Shown here in pieces: positions 1-14,300 of a stretch of DNA of 64,000 bases. The translations under genes and the position numbers were made by a program. Within the stretch, counting starts at the first letter, position 1. Each line of letters opens with the position of its first letter. Source of the DNA: Anolis sagrei (taxonomy: Eukaryota > Chordata > Lepidosauria > Squamata > Anolidae); the NCBI RefSeq assembly GCF_037176765.1, contig NC_090023.1, positions 104,112,866 through 104,176,865 on the forward strand. Reading direction: 5' to 3'. The notes under the pieces were generated by a model. That model did not search any database. It had not been told where the DNA came from and saw nothing but the letters and a program-made list of their open reading frames with translations.

Positions 1-59
1 TATCCCAAAGAACTACAAAAAATTGAACTGGCCCAACGAATCCATACTGCTATGTAATA

Positions 60-670
60 ATTGGCAATATATATCTATAAATGTATATAACCCTTTCAAA
101 ATATTTTTGATAACATGTTAATTATAAAATACTTATTTAATTTTAAAATATTTAATTATTTTCATTTAAAAATATTTAACTTTTGAGTACTTCATTTAGA
201 TATTTTAAGTTTAAAATATTTGTTTAATTTAAACATATTTTAATATTTTCATTATAAAATATTTAATTCTTTAGTTCTACAATATTTTATTTACATATTT
301 TGATTTAAAAAATATTATTTATGTTTCATTACTTTATTTTAATATTTCTAATTTAAAATATAAAATTGTTTAATTTTAATATTATTCCTTTAATTTTAAT
401 ATTATAATTTATACATATTTAATATTTACATTTCATAATACTTTATTTTAATGTATTTTATTTGGTTTAATTATGAAATATTTAATTACTTAATTTGATT
501 TTTAAAAAATTATTTAATTTTAAATTATTTAATTTTAATGTTTTAATTTTAAAATATTTAATTGTTTACCTATACAAAATTTAAATCTAAAAATACTTAA
601 TTCACTTTAAAATACTTTACTGTTAGTATTTTAATTTAAAAAGTATTTAGTTGTTTACTTTTCAAATATT
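60..670. repeat. AT-rich degenerate repeat
   Basis: About 610 bases are almost only A and T, with irregular recurrence of units like ttaaaatatttaatt. It reads as an old AT-rich minisatellite or low-complexity tract in an IL1RL1 intron. Bases 1-60 hold nothing recognisable. Confidence 0.7.
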
Positions 671-688
671 TTCCATATCACCAAGCTA

Positions 689-1125
689 GGCCACAGCAAC
701 GAGTGGCTAGGAGGGAGACTGGGGAGGGAAGGGGATCGCTGGGAAAGGGGCCCTTGGATGCCACACATGGAAGGACGGGCGCAGGAAACCCTTTGAGGTA
801 TAGGAAGGGGCCCCAAAGGCCATCCAGTCCAACCTCATTTTACAGTAAAGGAAGACACCATCAAAACTCTCCCGACGGATGGTCAACCAGTTGGAAGGGA
901 GTCCCAGAGGCCATCCAGTCCAATCCCCTTTGTCTGTCTGTATGTCTACCCATCCTTCAATCCATTAACCACTCCATCTACATATCTATCTACCTACTAC
1001 CTACCAACCTATCTATGTTCTCTCCATCTACCTTCTGTTCCATCTATCAATGCCCCTTCCATCTGTTCCTTCTGTCTATTGCTTCAACTGAAATTCCTCT
1101 CTTATCTGAGGGCCACAGCAACGTG
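689..1125. repeat. repeat-derived segment with direct ggccacagcaacg ends
   Basis: The 13-mer ggccacagcaacg occurs at 689-701 and again at 1111-1123. Between them are CR1-like phrases (ggccatccagtccaa) and a degraded CTAT/CCAT simple repeat at about 940-1070. The family is not recognised. Confidence 0.45.
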
Positions 1126-1207
1126 TATAGCTAGTGTTTCAAGATAAAAAATTTGCAAGGATGTTCTTAGACACTGGTATGCCTCCTTGTTCTCTATCCT
1201 CTATACT

Positions 1208-1341
1208 TGTGGTTCTCAGCTTGTGGGTCCTCAGGTGTTTTGGCCTACAATTCCCAGAAATCCCAACCAGATTATCAGCTATTAAGATTTCTGGGAGCTG
1301 AAGGCCAAGACACCTGGGGACCCACAGATTGAGAACCATTG
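1208..1341. mobile_element. hAT-type MITE
   Basis: A palindromic element with ends gtggttctcagct and gattgagaaccattg, and inner arms tttctgggag / ctcccagaaa type. It belongs to the same family as the well-preserved copy at 44808-44942. Target duplication is not clear here. Confidence 0.7.
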
Positions 1342-1542
1342 CTACCCAGTACACACACTGGAGCTGGGGGAATGGAGGTGGATCAACAAAGACAGATCTA
1401 CAGATTCACCAGAAATGGGGTCAGGTTCCAATAAATTGTAAAATCCCCGCTTTTGTACATACATCAAGTGATCATATGAATGCATGACTTCATCTGCACT
1501 GGTTTAGAGGAAGAGGTTTTGAATCTATTCATTCACTCCCAG

Positions 1543-1723
1543 GGTTTGCAATAGAAGGCGAGGCTTTTGTTATGGAGTGTCAACTCTCTTCTATGACCTG
1601 GTATCTTGGTGACACAAGCATCTCTACAGACAAAGAAGCACGGATGCATTCTTCGGGACGCGAACTTTGGTTTCTGCCAGCTTTCACTAAGGACTCTGGA
1701 AATTATACGTGTGTTGACTCTGA
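1543..1723 (+). CDS. IL1RL1: IL1RL1 exon, Ig domain 1
   Basis: Acceptor is tcactcccag and donor is gtaggt. The first two bases complete a codon begun in the missing upstream exon. It encodes [12 protein letters not shown], a WYLGD core and DSGNYTC, so both Ig cysteines and the DxGxYxC motif are present. The exon ends in phase 2 (GA), which joins the G of the next exon to make Glu. An in-frame TAG starts two bases past the chosen donor, so the gtagaa donor further right would include a stop and is rejected. Confidence 0.88.
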
Positions 1724-4700
1724 GTAGGTAGAAAGTGGGACAAAAACGTCTCTCTTTTTGCTTTAGTTGGTTAGTTTTTTTCCCCAAAAACAGATTGGCT
1801 AACTTTCTGTTCATTATTTGGTATGTAGTAAGTCAGACTTATGACATTGTAAATTTTGGAATTCAGATTTGTGGTTGTTGTATCATTGCAGTGATTGTAA
1901 TGATCCCTGCCAATCCAGGGATTTCTGAGCTGCTGGGAAATAAAGCAGTGACTGAAGACATGTTCAGTCTGTCCCAGCAGAAATGTAATTTGTGAAAGGC
2001 AACATGGTCCCTGCAGTGGCCTGCTGCAAAGTGCTTCATTTTCCAGGACCTGAAAACCCCTATATTGGTGAGGCTGTCTGGCTTGTAAGTTTTGGTTTTG
2101 GAGGTGGGCCTACCCAGGGAGATATAGTTATGATGATGGAGCTCAATTGTCACATCTACCTCTCTTCAAGCAGGATCTCAACCACTGTTGTTTTGTATTC
2201 ACAGGGATGCTTTCACTGAGATTAATACTGTAACTATATATCCACGAAGAGAAAGCATTTGTTACCACGAGAATATGTTATATAGTGAAACTGTGGGAAG
2301 TCCTGGATCAGGAAAAATTTATTGCCCGACTTTTGATTACTATAGGAACGCATCTGCCCCCAAGTGGTACAAGGTATGTATTAGGCCTGTGCGATCAATT
2401 AAAAAAGTTTCAATACTCATTACGGGCGGCAGCGAATCATTTCTAAAGGGTTTCTAAAATATTGTAAGGGGTCTAAATTGTTATTATAACAACATAACAA
2501 CATTTTTGTTACTTTTTCATTAAGGAATGAATCCTAGTAGACGTAAGGAGAACAAAAATAAGGAATTCCTTATTTTCTGTTCATTTCCCACTAATATTGT
2601 TTTATAGCTACTTTGTGCTTAATGAGTATCCTATCTTTTACACTTTTATTTTAAAAAAACAACAACAGAATGTCAGTGCTTCTCAGATGCTACTGATTCC
2701 TCCCTTTTGTTATTTGGTGGGTTTGGCTACAATCCTGAGTTTAAATTACAACTAACACTACATAACAAAATTTGAAAAATAATGTTCCTGGTTTGAAAGT
2801 GTTATTTCCCCTTTAATTGTGTGGAACTTACATTGAAAGGAGTTGTTATATTCCAGAAATTTCATTTTTGTGTCTGCCACAAACTATGTTGAATTGGTTG
2901 AGACTCTACCAAAAAACTATACCAAAATGTACTGCAGGATGTCCCACAGAAACAAAGTTTTTGCAGTTTAATAAAATTTTCCCATGTTTTTAAATGATAG
3001 ACCCAATTAGGAAATGAAACATATAACCCAGTAACAAAAATTGTGTTATATAGTGTAATAATAAAGATCAAAAGCAGAAAATATTTTTTTTTATTTCAGG
3101 ACTGTAAGGAACTCCATGGATCAAGATACAGGACAGAGAAGAAGATGCTTCTCATTCATGATGCAAATGTAAAGGACATTGGAAAATATACTTGCCTGTT
3201 TACATATAGACATGGTAACAGAACATTTAATGTATCTGCAACAAGGGGTTTTAGAATTGATGGTAAGAATATAGTTTCTAAACTTCTGTTTTGCTTGTTT
3301 GTGGGATTACATACATATTGATGATCCAGACAGTTAAAATGTATGGCATATCGCTTACAAAAGGTATCCTTCAATGAAATGAAAAGTTATGTCTGAAGTG
3401 CACTAACATCAATTGCAAGACCTGAATTACCAGTCTGTATTTATTTCTGCCTGTTTTGTACTTAGTTTTCAAGCACAAATGATGTACACATATAATTAAT
3501 CTTTTAATGTGTGCTTCGACATCATCTATACATTTTTAATGCATACATTCAATCTTATTGTAATAATAATAATAATAATAATAATAATCTTTATTTATAC
3601 CCTGCCACCATCTCGTACAAACTCATAAATATAGATTTGTAAACACTACACTTTAATTTAGTTATTGTTTTATATTAAATTCTGGATAAAGGATGCTTAA
3701 TCTATATAGGATTTGGTTCAGGATGACAAAACATGTGTGATTAGAATCTTGCAGAAACTCACCTAGGAATTAATTTCATTGGCCAATTGGGATTTAATTC
3801 TCAGAAAAATATGAATGTACAGTAAAGACTACACAATGCCACAATTGTAAATAGATTTGGTTTATGAATGGACCAACATGTGCTAGCATTTGTATAAAGT
3901 TTCTTACAGATTTCGATAGATAAAATAGCTAATTTTAATTTTTTTAAACTAGACTTAATATAACATTTTTTTAATCTTCTCTTCCTCCCATATCCCAGAA
4001 CTTTCTTTATGGAGACCATTAACAGTTCAGTATCCACAACCCAACGAGGTTATAAAAGTCAAAATTGGTAAGGATATTATGTCTTTAATTGCTATATTTT
4101 CAGAGGGGAAAGAAATACATTTTTATTTTGTTGATCAAATCAGATGATGCCTCAGATAAACCCAGATTAATGAGGATTAAACTGGGATTTCCCAGTTTAC
4201 TCTGGATTGATTTGACACTTGGAAAGATCTGGACCTTCAGCTAAGGTTCAGATCTTTGCAGGTTCTGGGCTGGTGAGGATTGACCCCCGGGACTGCTTCC
4301 ACAGTCCTGGAGGTCAATCCCCACAGCCATCCAATTTCTTCAGGATCCTGGAGCCTGATGGAGTGGGACGGCACTCCACCCTCCCACCCCCCATTTTCCC
4401 CCCAAAAAACTTACCAGAGGGGCTGCCAGTAGTGCAGGCCCATCTGTAGAGTACTTCTGATGCATGCAAATGATGCATCAGGAGGTGGGGGGCCACTCCC
4501 ACCACCTTACGTTCTGCTTCTAGGCTTGTTCTCCAGTAGGTTTTTTTTAGAAATGGGGCTGGGCAGGGGCATCTAGCCACCCCTCAAGGAAGAGCCTGAG
4601 GTTTGGGTTGGAAACAGAAACATGGGATGAAATGAGTTAAAATAACCCACTTCCTCCTGGGCTTTTTCTTTGTTTGGAAGTGCCTTACATGAAAATCACA

Positions 4701-7700
4701 TCATGTGAATAAATTAAGAGACTGACACCCCAGAGAGTGAGGCAGGTGTGTGTATATGTGTGTGTATGGGAAAAAGTGTCCAGTTTCCCACAGTTTGAGG
4801 CTAATCTCTGCAATTTGTATGAGCAACATACAGCCTTTAGACTGGTTCCATGACTTCACATAATGATGCATAGGTTAAACACCTCTCTTTTCTGTCAGTT
4901 TCTCACAGGCCTAAGTGGACATGTCACTGTGTTCTTGGAGAGATGTATAAGTTAGCAACTACTGAGCAGAAGCATGATTAAGATGCCACTTCTAGTAAGA
5001 TATTGGATACACACATTTCAACGTGGGCTTAACTCCTCATCCATTGCTGCTCTCATGATCTCATTTGCCGTGTCACATACAATGGAATCATAGTGCTATA
5101 AAAAGCTCCCAGGCCTCAAACTGCTCCTTGCCTCAGTGAGACAAATACTGATGGAGGCAGGCAGTGACAGATAAGAAAATCAAGGCAAGAACAACACCAG
5201 TGTTTCAGTCTGGAAGGACAACCCTGCTCATATAATTTACATAGAAATAAGTTCCACTGTATGATCTTTTCCACGGTAAGTGGGTGTGGGCATGCAGTCC
5301 AAAAGTGAAAACCTTGTCTCTCATATTAAACATAACAGCCTCCAGTGATATCATAAAATTGAACAAACTGAAGACCTCCATCATCACAGCCTGGATATCA
5401 AACCAAGAAACATCAAGATTGGTTTAAGGAAAATGGCAATGAGATTAAACAGCTAATTGTGAAGAAAAGGAAAGCCGTCCAAACATGGCAGAGAGACGTC
5501 AACTGTGCTGCTAAGAAAAAGATCTACGCCAGTGCAAAAGCTGAGGTCCAAAGAAGGACAAGAGAACTCAAGAACATCTGGTGGACAAAGACGGCTGAAG
5601 AAATCCAACACCTGGCAGATACCCATAATGCTCAGCGATTTTTCAAAGCCACAAAGGTCATCTATGGACCAAGAAACCATGGCATACAGCCTCTACGCTC
5701 ATCAGATGGAACCAAACTTCTGAAGGACAAAAAATGAATTGCACTACGTTGGAAAGAACACTACCAAAGCCTCCTGTTTCGCAGCTTCAATGTGGCCAAA
5801 GAGGTTCTCTCACAAATCCCGCAACAACAAACCAGGGGTGAGCTTGCAGCACTGCCTAGTTTGGAAGAAGTCAGCAATGCCATCAGCCAACAAAAAAATA
5901 ACAAAGCCAGCAGACTTGATGGGATCCCTGGTGGAGCTGACACGCAACAACTCCACCAGTTCATAGAAAAAGTGTGGGTAACCGAGAAAATCCCAGAAAA
6001 TTTCAAGGATGCCACCATCATCACCCTCTTCAAAAAAGGAGAAAGAACAGACTGCGGAAACTATTGAGGTATCTCTCTTCTAACCTCCGCTAGAAAAATC
6101 CTCGCAAGAATCCTTGCAAACCACCTTCTACCCCTCTCAAAAGGCACCCTCCCAGAATGGCTTCCACCCCTCCAGAGGAATAGTGGACATGATTTTCATT
6201 GCACGACAGCTCCAAGAAAAATGTCCTAACAAATTTGTGAACATCCTGTGGCTCTTCCATGATGACATGATGGCAACAGTCTTGGACAACAATGGCCCCA
6301 AAGTGACCCATGGTGGAACCAGGTGTCAAACAGGGATGTGTTATTGCCCCAACCTTATTTTCCATCTTCATTGCTATAATACTTCATCTTGTTGATGGGA
6401 AGCTTCCCACCGGAGTGGAAATAATCTATCAGAGAGATGGCAAGCTATTTAACCTCAGCAAACTGAAAGCCAAAACCAAGGTTACAACAACATCTGTTGT
6501 AGAACTCCAATATGTTGATGACAACATTGTCTGTGAGCATTTAGAAGAAGACCTACAAGCCACTCTAAACACCTTTGCAGAAGCATACGAGAAGCTCGGC
6601 CTACCATTGAACAAGTGCTCTTCAAGCAGTCATCAGACAATCCCTCTCCAATGCCAAAAATACAGCTTAATGTTGTAACGTTAACCATTTCCACTACCTT
6701 GGCAGCCACGTCACCACACAAGTCAACATTGACACTGAAATACAACACCATCTGAGCTCTGCGAATGCAGCATTTTTCCGAATAAAGCAGAGAGTGTTTC
6801 AGGACCAGGACATCAGTAGGGATACCAAGGTGCTTGTTTATAAAGTGATTGTCCTCCCAACTCTGCTATATGCCTGCGAGACGTGGACAGTCTACAGATG
6901 TCATATGCAACTCCTGGAACGACTCCATCAGCGTTGCCTCCAAAAAAATCAGCCATGTTGTTCGGATGTCCGACCACCCTCTTTCTTCTCCTTAATAACT
7001 AATTTGTTCATCACAAAATTTCATCTTCATGAGGAATCCAATGTAGTGGGGAATTTCCAGAGGATCTCTGGACAGTTAACACGAGGCAATGTAGCTACTA
7101 AACTCTCTCTTCCAACATATATCCTCCTTTGATGAGAATAGATCTGTTTATCTGGCTTGTGCTTTCTTTAGTATGTCCAGTCAAAGATCACTGATTATCT
7201 TCTCAATATGTAGGGTAGAAATATGACATAGCAAGTGTAGATTGGGGGGGGGGGGGGGCAAATACTTCAAATGATTCCACTTGTCAGTAAAAAAAAAGAT
7301 TGAACCCCAACATTTCAAAATGTAACCCTTTGAATACTTAAGCACAAGCCACCCAGAATTCAATGGGCCCTGAGTAGACACGATGAAATCATGCATGTGC
7401 TCACCCAAATGCAGCTACCAATCCTTGTAGATGAATAATTGCATCTCATTGTGGATGATCAGACCCAAGATGCTTTATTCTCTGTTCAGTATTTGTATTA
7501 ATGATGTTTCTTTGTGGATTTCTTCCTTTTAGGTTTTCCTAAGAACCTTTCCTGTAAGGCAATTCTGGGTGAAGGAGCTGATACAGTGGCCACCAGCTAC
7601 TGGGAAAATAATGTTGGAAAAGATCCCAAGCGTTTTGTTCGTTCCAGTCAGACGTAAGTACCTGCTAATGATGTTTTAATAATTAATTTTAATTGTATGT

Positions 7701-8270
7701 TTCAATTGTATGTGTTTATTTTTATATTTATATGTATTGGCATTGAATCACTGCCTGCTGTAAGCTGCTCTGAGTCCCCTTTTAGGGTGAGAAGGGTGGG
7801 ATACAAATATGTGAAATAAATAATTGAATAAATAAATAAATAATGTAATAAGATGTTCAGGTTATGAAAACTTAAGTTAATCAGAGGCATGTTCTTTTAA
7901 AAATGTTTTAAACAACAACAACAACAACAAACTTCAATTTTAACTCCACCTTTCTCACCCAAAAGCAAATCTTCTGAACAAATCTTGCTAAGAAAGCCCA
8001 TTATGTTAAGGTCTCCATAAGTCAGAAGTGACTTGAAGGCACCCAATAGCAATTGGTGGCAATAAGAGAAGCTTGGTTGAACCTTTCACCTGAGTGGATA
8101 TTTGCCACATCCGAGAGTTTGGCCGTGAGCCTGCAGTTTTTGTGGGTCATATCTCAAGGCAGGAGATGAGGATGCACACTCTCCACTTTTGGTTTGCTGA
8201 GCTCTGTTTAAGAGGACAGGATTGTGGGGAAATCTCCAGCTCTGTAAGGAAAACAGCAAATTGCTGCTCA

Positions 8271-8318
<48 letters not shown>

Positions 8319-11300
8319 AAAGACTGAATGGCCATCTGTTAGGGGTGCTTTGATTGTGCTTTTCCTGCATGGCAGGACTGGATGGCCCCTGGGGTCTTCC
8401 ACTGAAATACTGTTAAGTTTATTTTGGTTAAGAAGTTTGCTGATGCCTGATGAATAATACAATTCATATAATATAATATATAATTTTTTGGGGGGCTCCA
8501 CATGAAACTTTACTTCAAAAAGCGATCCATGGCTGAAAAAGTTTGAGAACCCCGGGTTTAATCAATCTATTGCAGCAACCTGCAAACACATTCTGGGGAT
8601 AGGGCTTCTGGGGAAGTAGCTTCTTCCTTCCTTTCCAATAGTTCTGGCAGCAGGATTGGAGGGCCCATCCAAACAATCCCAAAATATGGGACATGTCTCA
8701 TTTTTTATCGGAGGCATCCAAATGATGCCTCCAGTAAAAATGAATTAATTTGGAATAAACCAAGTTAGATCTAGGACATCCTGGATCTCAGATTTTGGCC
8801 CAAAAACCTCTGGGGTTTGGACAATCCTGAATTACTCCAACCTAGGTGGGAGAGCTTTGCAAGCACAATGCAAATTCAAATGTCTTTCTTTCTTTTAGGT
8901 GGATGGAAGCTCTCAAAAAGCAGGTTACAGAGGCCATATTACAAATCAAAGAAGTGCAGAAAGAGGACCTTGGTTTAAATTTCACGTGCTACATTGCCAA
9001 TGATATGGGATACAAAAGAGTCAATGTTACTTTGTGCGAAAGCCCATCTACAGGTGAGGCATTCTTCCTCTTATTTTCTTTCTATTGCTTGCCAGTCTTC
9101 TTTCTAGTGAGCGAGATATAGGGGATTTTCAGGGATGCTTTCAATAATTGAAAGTCCCATGTATCTTGATTGCAGAGGCCTTTGTTTGCAAAAAAATGCT
9201 GACATTTGAGACCGCTAATGTTGCTGCAGTGAGGAAGTTACTTTTCAAGGATAAAAGCACATCAGGATAAAACTGGTTAGCTTATACCCCCTAATTTCCC
9301 AGTCACTTGGAGTTTATGCTTGCAACAGAAAAACAGATAAGACTGATTCATTAAGACAGCCAGGGTCAGAGACATGAAAGCATAATTGTGCCTTTGGTCA
9401 ATACCACGTGTTTGTCTTCCTGACTTGTAGGTAAACTATAAATCCCAGCAACTACAACTCCCAAATGACAAAAATCAATCATCTCCACAAACCCACCAGT
9501 ATTCAAATTTGGTTGTATTATTGGGTAGTTGTGCCCAATTTGGTCCAGTGAATGCAAATACATCCATGAACATTTTCAATATATGGAATAAAGATATCTC
9601 CAAATTTATATGGCAAGGGAAGAAACCAAGAATAAAGCGACTTATCCTAATTGACGAAAAAGAGAGAGGTGGATTTGGCCTTCCGGATCTGAGAACATAC
9701 TATGAAGCTTGCGGACTCAGTTGGATAAAGGACTGGACTACCTTTTAAAAAAGGAATATGTTGACACTGGAGTGTGCTGATTCAAGACGGGGTTGGCATG
9801 CCTATTTGTGGTATGACAAAATTAAGATAGAAAAAAAATTCAATAACCATTATGTAAGAGCGAGATTAATCAAAATATGGGAAAGGTACAAAAAAAAAAA
9901 AGACTATACAACAGCACACCACTCTGGCTGTCACCCCTTGAAGCATTCCGCAGGAGAGAATTAGGTTGGGAGACATGGCCTACATACAGAGATGTTTTAA
10001 GGAAAGTGAGAGCAAAATTTGAACTAAAAGAAGAAAAAGAAGTAAAAGAAAATTTTACCAACTTATCATGGTTAAATTATAGACAAATACTAGACTGCTA
10101 TAAAACCGATAAGGAACTAAACTTTGTAGACAGAGATGGCTTCTGGGACATTATTATGAAGACCAACAACAAAACAATCACAAAAATCTACAAAAAATTA
10201 TTAGAATGGGCAACAGAAACATAACAGATAAAAGAATCCATGATTAAATGGGCACAAAATATAGTTCATCAAATCCACTTAGATCAATGGGAGAAGATTT
10301 GGAACCAAAAAATGAAATATACCTACTCCTATAACCTGAAAGAAAATCTGTTAAAAATGATACATAGATGGTACATTACACCTCAAGAAATCTTGAAATT
10401 CTACAAAAATACTTCCAATAAATGTTGGAAATGTGAGCTACAAATAGGATCCTTCTTTCACATTTGGTGGTCGTGCCCACATCGACATACAAAAGATCCT
10501 TGAAATACGATTGAAAAAGGAACCAGAGTTCTTTTTGCTGGGAATGTTTGATGTTGAAGGAGATAAAAACAAAGACATTATTTTCAATTATTTAACCACC
10601 ACAGCCAGAATTGTATATGCTAAGAAATGGAGACAAAAAGAAATACCACAAAGAGAAAAATGGCAAAGTAAAATACTGGAAATAATGAATATGGATGAAT
10701 TAACATACTGGTTATTGCCGAATGAAGGAACACCAAAGAAACATACAAATTGGGACTTGGTGAAAAATTATTTCAAACAACAGAAAATAGAGGTCAATTC
10801 CTGAAGGACATCAATATGAAATATAACAGTAACAAAATAGGAAAGCAATTTTGACCATTTCAATAGAAAGAATCTTTTTTGTAGTCTTTCTTTTTTCCTA
10901 TTTAAAAGATCTTCAAAGAACAGATGGAAGTCCAACCAAAGTTTTTATCTTATCCTTTTTTCCCCGCTCTATTTTTTAGCCCTATTTTTATCTCTATTTC
11001 TGTTTTTATTATTATTTTTTCTTTTTCTCCCAGGAGAACCTTTGATTAGACTCCATGGGACTGTGGGTGGTTTTTTTTGTTTTGTTTTTTTCTTCTTCCC
11101 TCTCCCCCATTTTTTCCCCAATCCCAGCCCCCCTCCCCATCCCCTGCTCTCATTTCCTACTTTCCTATCTTCTTCACAATATTCTCCCACTTTTCATGTA
11201 ATCACATTATATCTCAATAAAAATTATTTTAAAAATTACATCCTGCATATAGGATGTTTACATTATGATTCATAACAGGAGCACAACTACAGTTGTGAAG

Positions 11301-14300
11301 TAGCAACAAAAATGATCTGATTGGGGGTCACCACAACATGAGGAACTGTACTAAGTGGTCGTGGCATTAGGAAGAGTGAGAAATGCTGGGATAAGTGATG
11401 GAAATAATATTTTCTGTGATACAGAAAAATATGGAAATGCCTCCAATCAAGTAGTCTAGCTTGCATTCAGATGTAAAGTGATGGGCAACATCTTTTAAGA
11501 CTGCAAATCATAGTTTCCTTTTGCCCTTTACTGCAATTAAAGTTTTAGGGCAATGGTATATTTCAGGGGCATTATTAATATTAGTCAATCAATGATTATT
11601 TGTTAATGTCTGGTGTTACTCTTGTTACTCTGGTTAATTTTACTGTTGATTGGATTAAGTCATAAAGCTTTTGGGTTTAAAAATGTAATATGATCATAAA
11701 TAAAGCCATTCCAATTACAGCAATTATGGGAACCATCTGGTTTGAGTGATATTTTCTATACATATTTTCTTTTCTTTTTGCTAGGTAACAGCAACATCTG
11801 GCTGATTGTAGCATTTGTTATCATATTAGTTGTTTTAAAGCTATTGGGACTACTTTACTATTTGTTTCGAGTTGACATTACATTATTGTACAGAAGAATA
11901 TTTAAATATACTGAATCCAGTGATGGTGAGTAAGGATATCAAATGTATGCAACTGCTCAAAAGTGGTTGAAAAGCACATAGATTCACCCAACCCAAGGAG
12001 ATGCTCCTCTCTCACTGTCTACTGATAGCTGGTTCCTTATGTGGGGAAAGAGTGCTTACCATGGCAAATTAATTCAGAAAATCCTGTCTGAATCCCATCC
12101 AATGTGAAACAGGATGCACTAGCAAACCAGATGCTCTAGAAAACCAGTTTCTGAACTTATCAGACTATTTTAATAAAATATTAAAATATTAAACTATATT
12201 AAACTAGGAATTTAAATGAAGAAATGAGAAGGGTATAGACATTAAATACTTATTTGCATATAATGTTCATTTTAAAAAATACAAAACAACATGCCTGAAT
12301 GGTTGGCTTTCTGGGTAACAGGATTACAACATATAAAAAGGACAAGGTTTACCACTTTCTCCCACTTAAAAAAAATCAAGTCCCATTATATATAGTGGTG
12401 TAGTAAAATGGCCTTTAGGATTTTTAACAAGTATATTCAAGCTGTGGATCCTAGAATTCCTGGCTGAAGAAACTGTGGAGACAGAGGAGCGACAGTATGT
12501 TCCTTCTTTAAAATATTAGCTAATTTCTTTTCCTGCTGTTCACTGTATAACTAGCTGAATGGGCAGATTAAAGACTATTCCTTCTGGGTAATTTATAAAA
12601 ATTATACTGATTTAATTAAAATAATCCTGAAATTCCAATGAATCTAAGCAACTTTAGTAAATGGTCTGTTCAACTCTACTTTGAATAACATGAATAATTT
12701 CAAGTTCACTAAAAGCTTACTGAATTGTGATCCCGTTGAATATATTCTTTTCACAATCTACTGAGCAATCTATTCTAATACATTCTTTTTACAATTTACT
12801 GAGCGAGAAGCATGATGCATAACAAAAAACGGCTTGCAGGAAGTGTCAGAATGATCTACTATAACACAACTAATCTGACAATTATATGATTGTTTTTCTA
12901 CTGAAATAACATTTTTTCTTTCTAATTCATGTTCTAGTTTTGAACTTCTTTCTCATTTTATCTCACAGATGGGAAAATATATGATGCATATGTTATCAAT
13001 CCCACCAATCTTGTAAATAGCACATTCGAAAATAATTTTCTGGGCTCTTTTGTTCATCAGATCCTACCAGAAGTTCTAGAAAAAAAATGTGGATATAAAT
13101 TGTGTATTTATGGGAGAGATGTGTTGCCTGGAGAAGGTAAGTTGCCAAATCAATGTTCTGCGGGGGGAGCAAGGGGAAAAGGTATAAATTAGATTCCTCA
13201 GTCCTTAACAACTACCGGCCAATTTCTAATCTCCCCTACTTGGGCAAGGTTCTAGAGAGAGTGGTGGCTTCTCATGTCTAGGGATTTTTGGATGAAACCA
13301 ATTATCGTAGTTTGGTTTCAGGTCTGGTCACGGTATGGAGATGGCTTTGGTTGCCTTGGTGGATGATGTCTGCAGAAAAATAGACAGAGGGAGTGTGTTC
13401 TTGTTGGTTTTCTTGGACATCTCAGCGGTTTCGATACCATTGACCATGGTATCCTTCTGGGGCGACTCTCCAGAATGGGTTTTGGGTGCACTGCTTGGCA
13501 GTGGCTCTGCTTCTTCCTGGAGGATTGCACCCAGTTGGTGAAGCTGGGAGACACCTTCTCGGACTCCTGGCCATTGTCCTATGGGGTCCCACAAGGTTGC
13601 ATTCCCATGCTTTTCAACATCTACATGAAACTGCTGGGAGAGGTCATCTGGAGTTTTGGGATTCAGTGCCACCTCTATGCAGATGTCATTCAACTCTACT
13701 ACTCTTTTCCACCTAATTCCAAGGGAGCCCCCCAGATCCTGGACCAGTGTCTGGCCACTGTGATGGACTGGATGAGGGTTAACAATCTGAAACTTAATCC
13801 AGGCAAGACAGAGGTCCTCCTGGTCAGTTGTGAGGCTGATTGGGGTATAGCATGGCAACCTGTGCTAAATGGGGTTACACTCTCCCTGAGGACACAGGTT
13901 CTCCTGGACTCTGTGCTGATGCTTGATGTTGTGGCAGGGAGGGCCTTTGCACAGTTAAAACTTGTGTGCCAACTGTGACCGTACCTTGAGAAGACTGACT
14001 TGGTCATGGTGCTCCATGCCTTGGTTACATCTAGACTGGATTACTGCAATGCACTCTACTGAGGCTGCCTTTGAAGATGGCCCAGAAACTGCAACTTGTG
14101 CAAAAGTCAGCAGCCAGGTTGTTAACTGAAGCAAGTTACATGGAGCAGATGACGCCTCTACTGAAGCAGCTCCATTGACTGCCAATAAGTTTCCGGGCCT
14201 AATTCAAAGTGCAGCTTATTACCTATAAAGCCCTAAATAGTTTGGGTCCTGCTTATCTTCATAATTGTATCTCCCTCTATGAACTGGCATGAGCATTAAG

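Noticed and set aside
1-1542. Missing signal-peptide exon of IL1RL1
   Set aside because: No hydrophobic start exon with a phase-1 donor was found here; it probably lies upstream of the window.
8086-8370. ORFs with poly-Asn, poly-Tyr or poly-Ile runs, also at 14885-15208 and 43411-43776
   Set aside because: They are produced by ATT/TAA microsatellites.
13328-13858. 176-residue minus-strand ORF
   Set aside because: It is the antisense shadow of the LINE reverse transcriptase on the plus strand.
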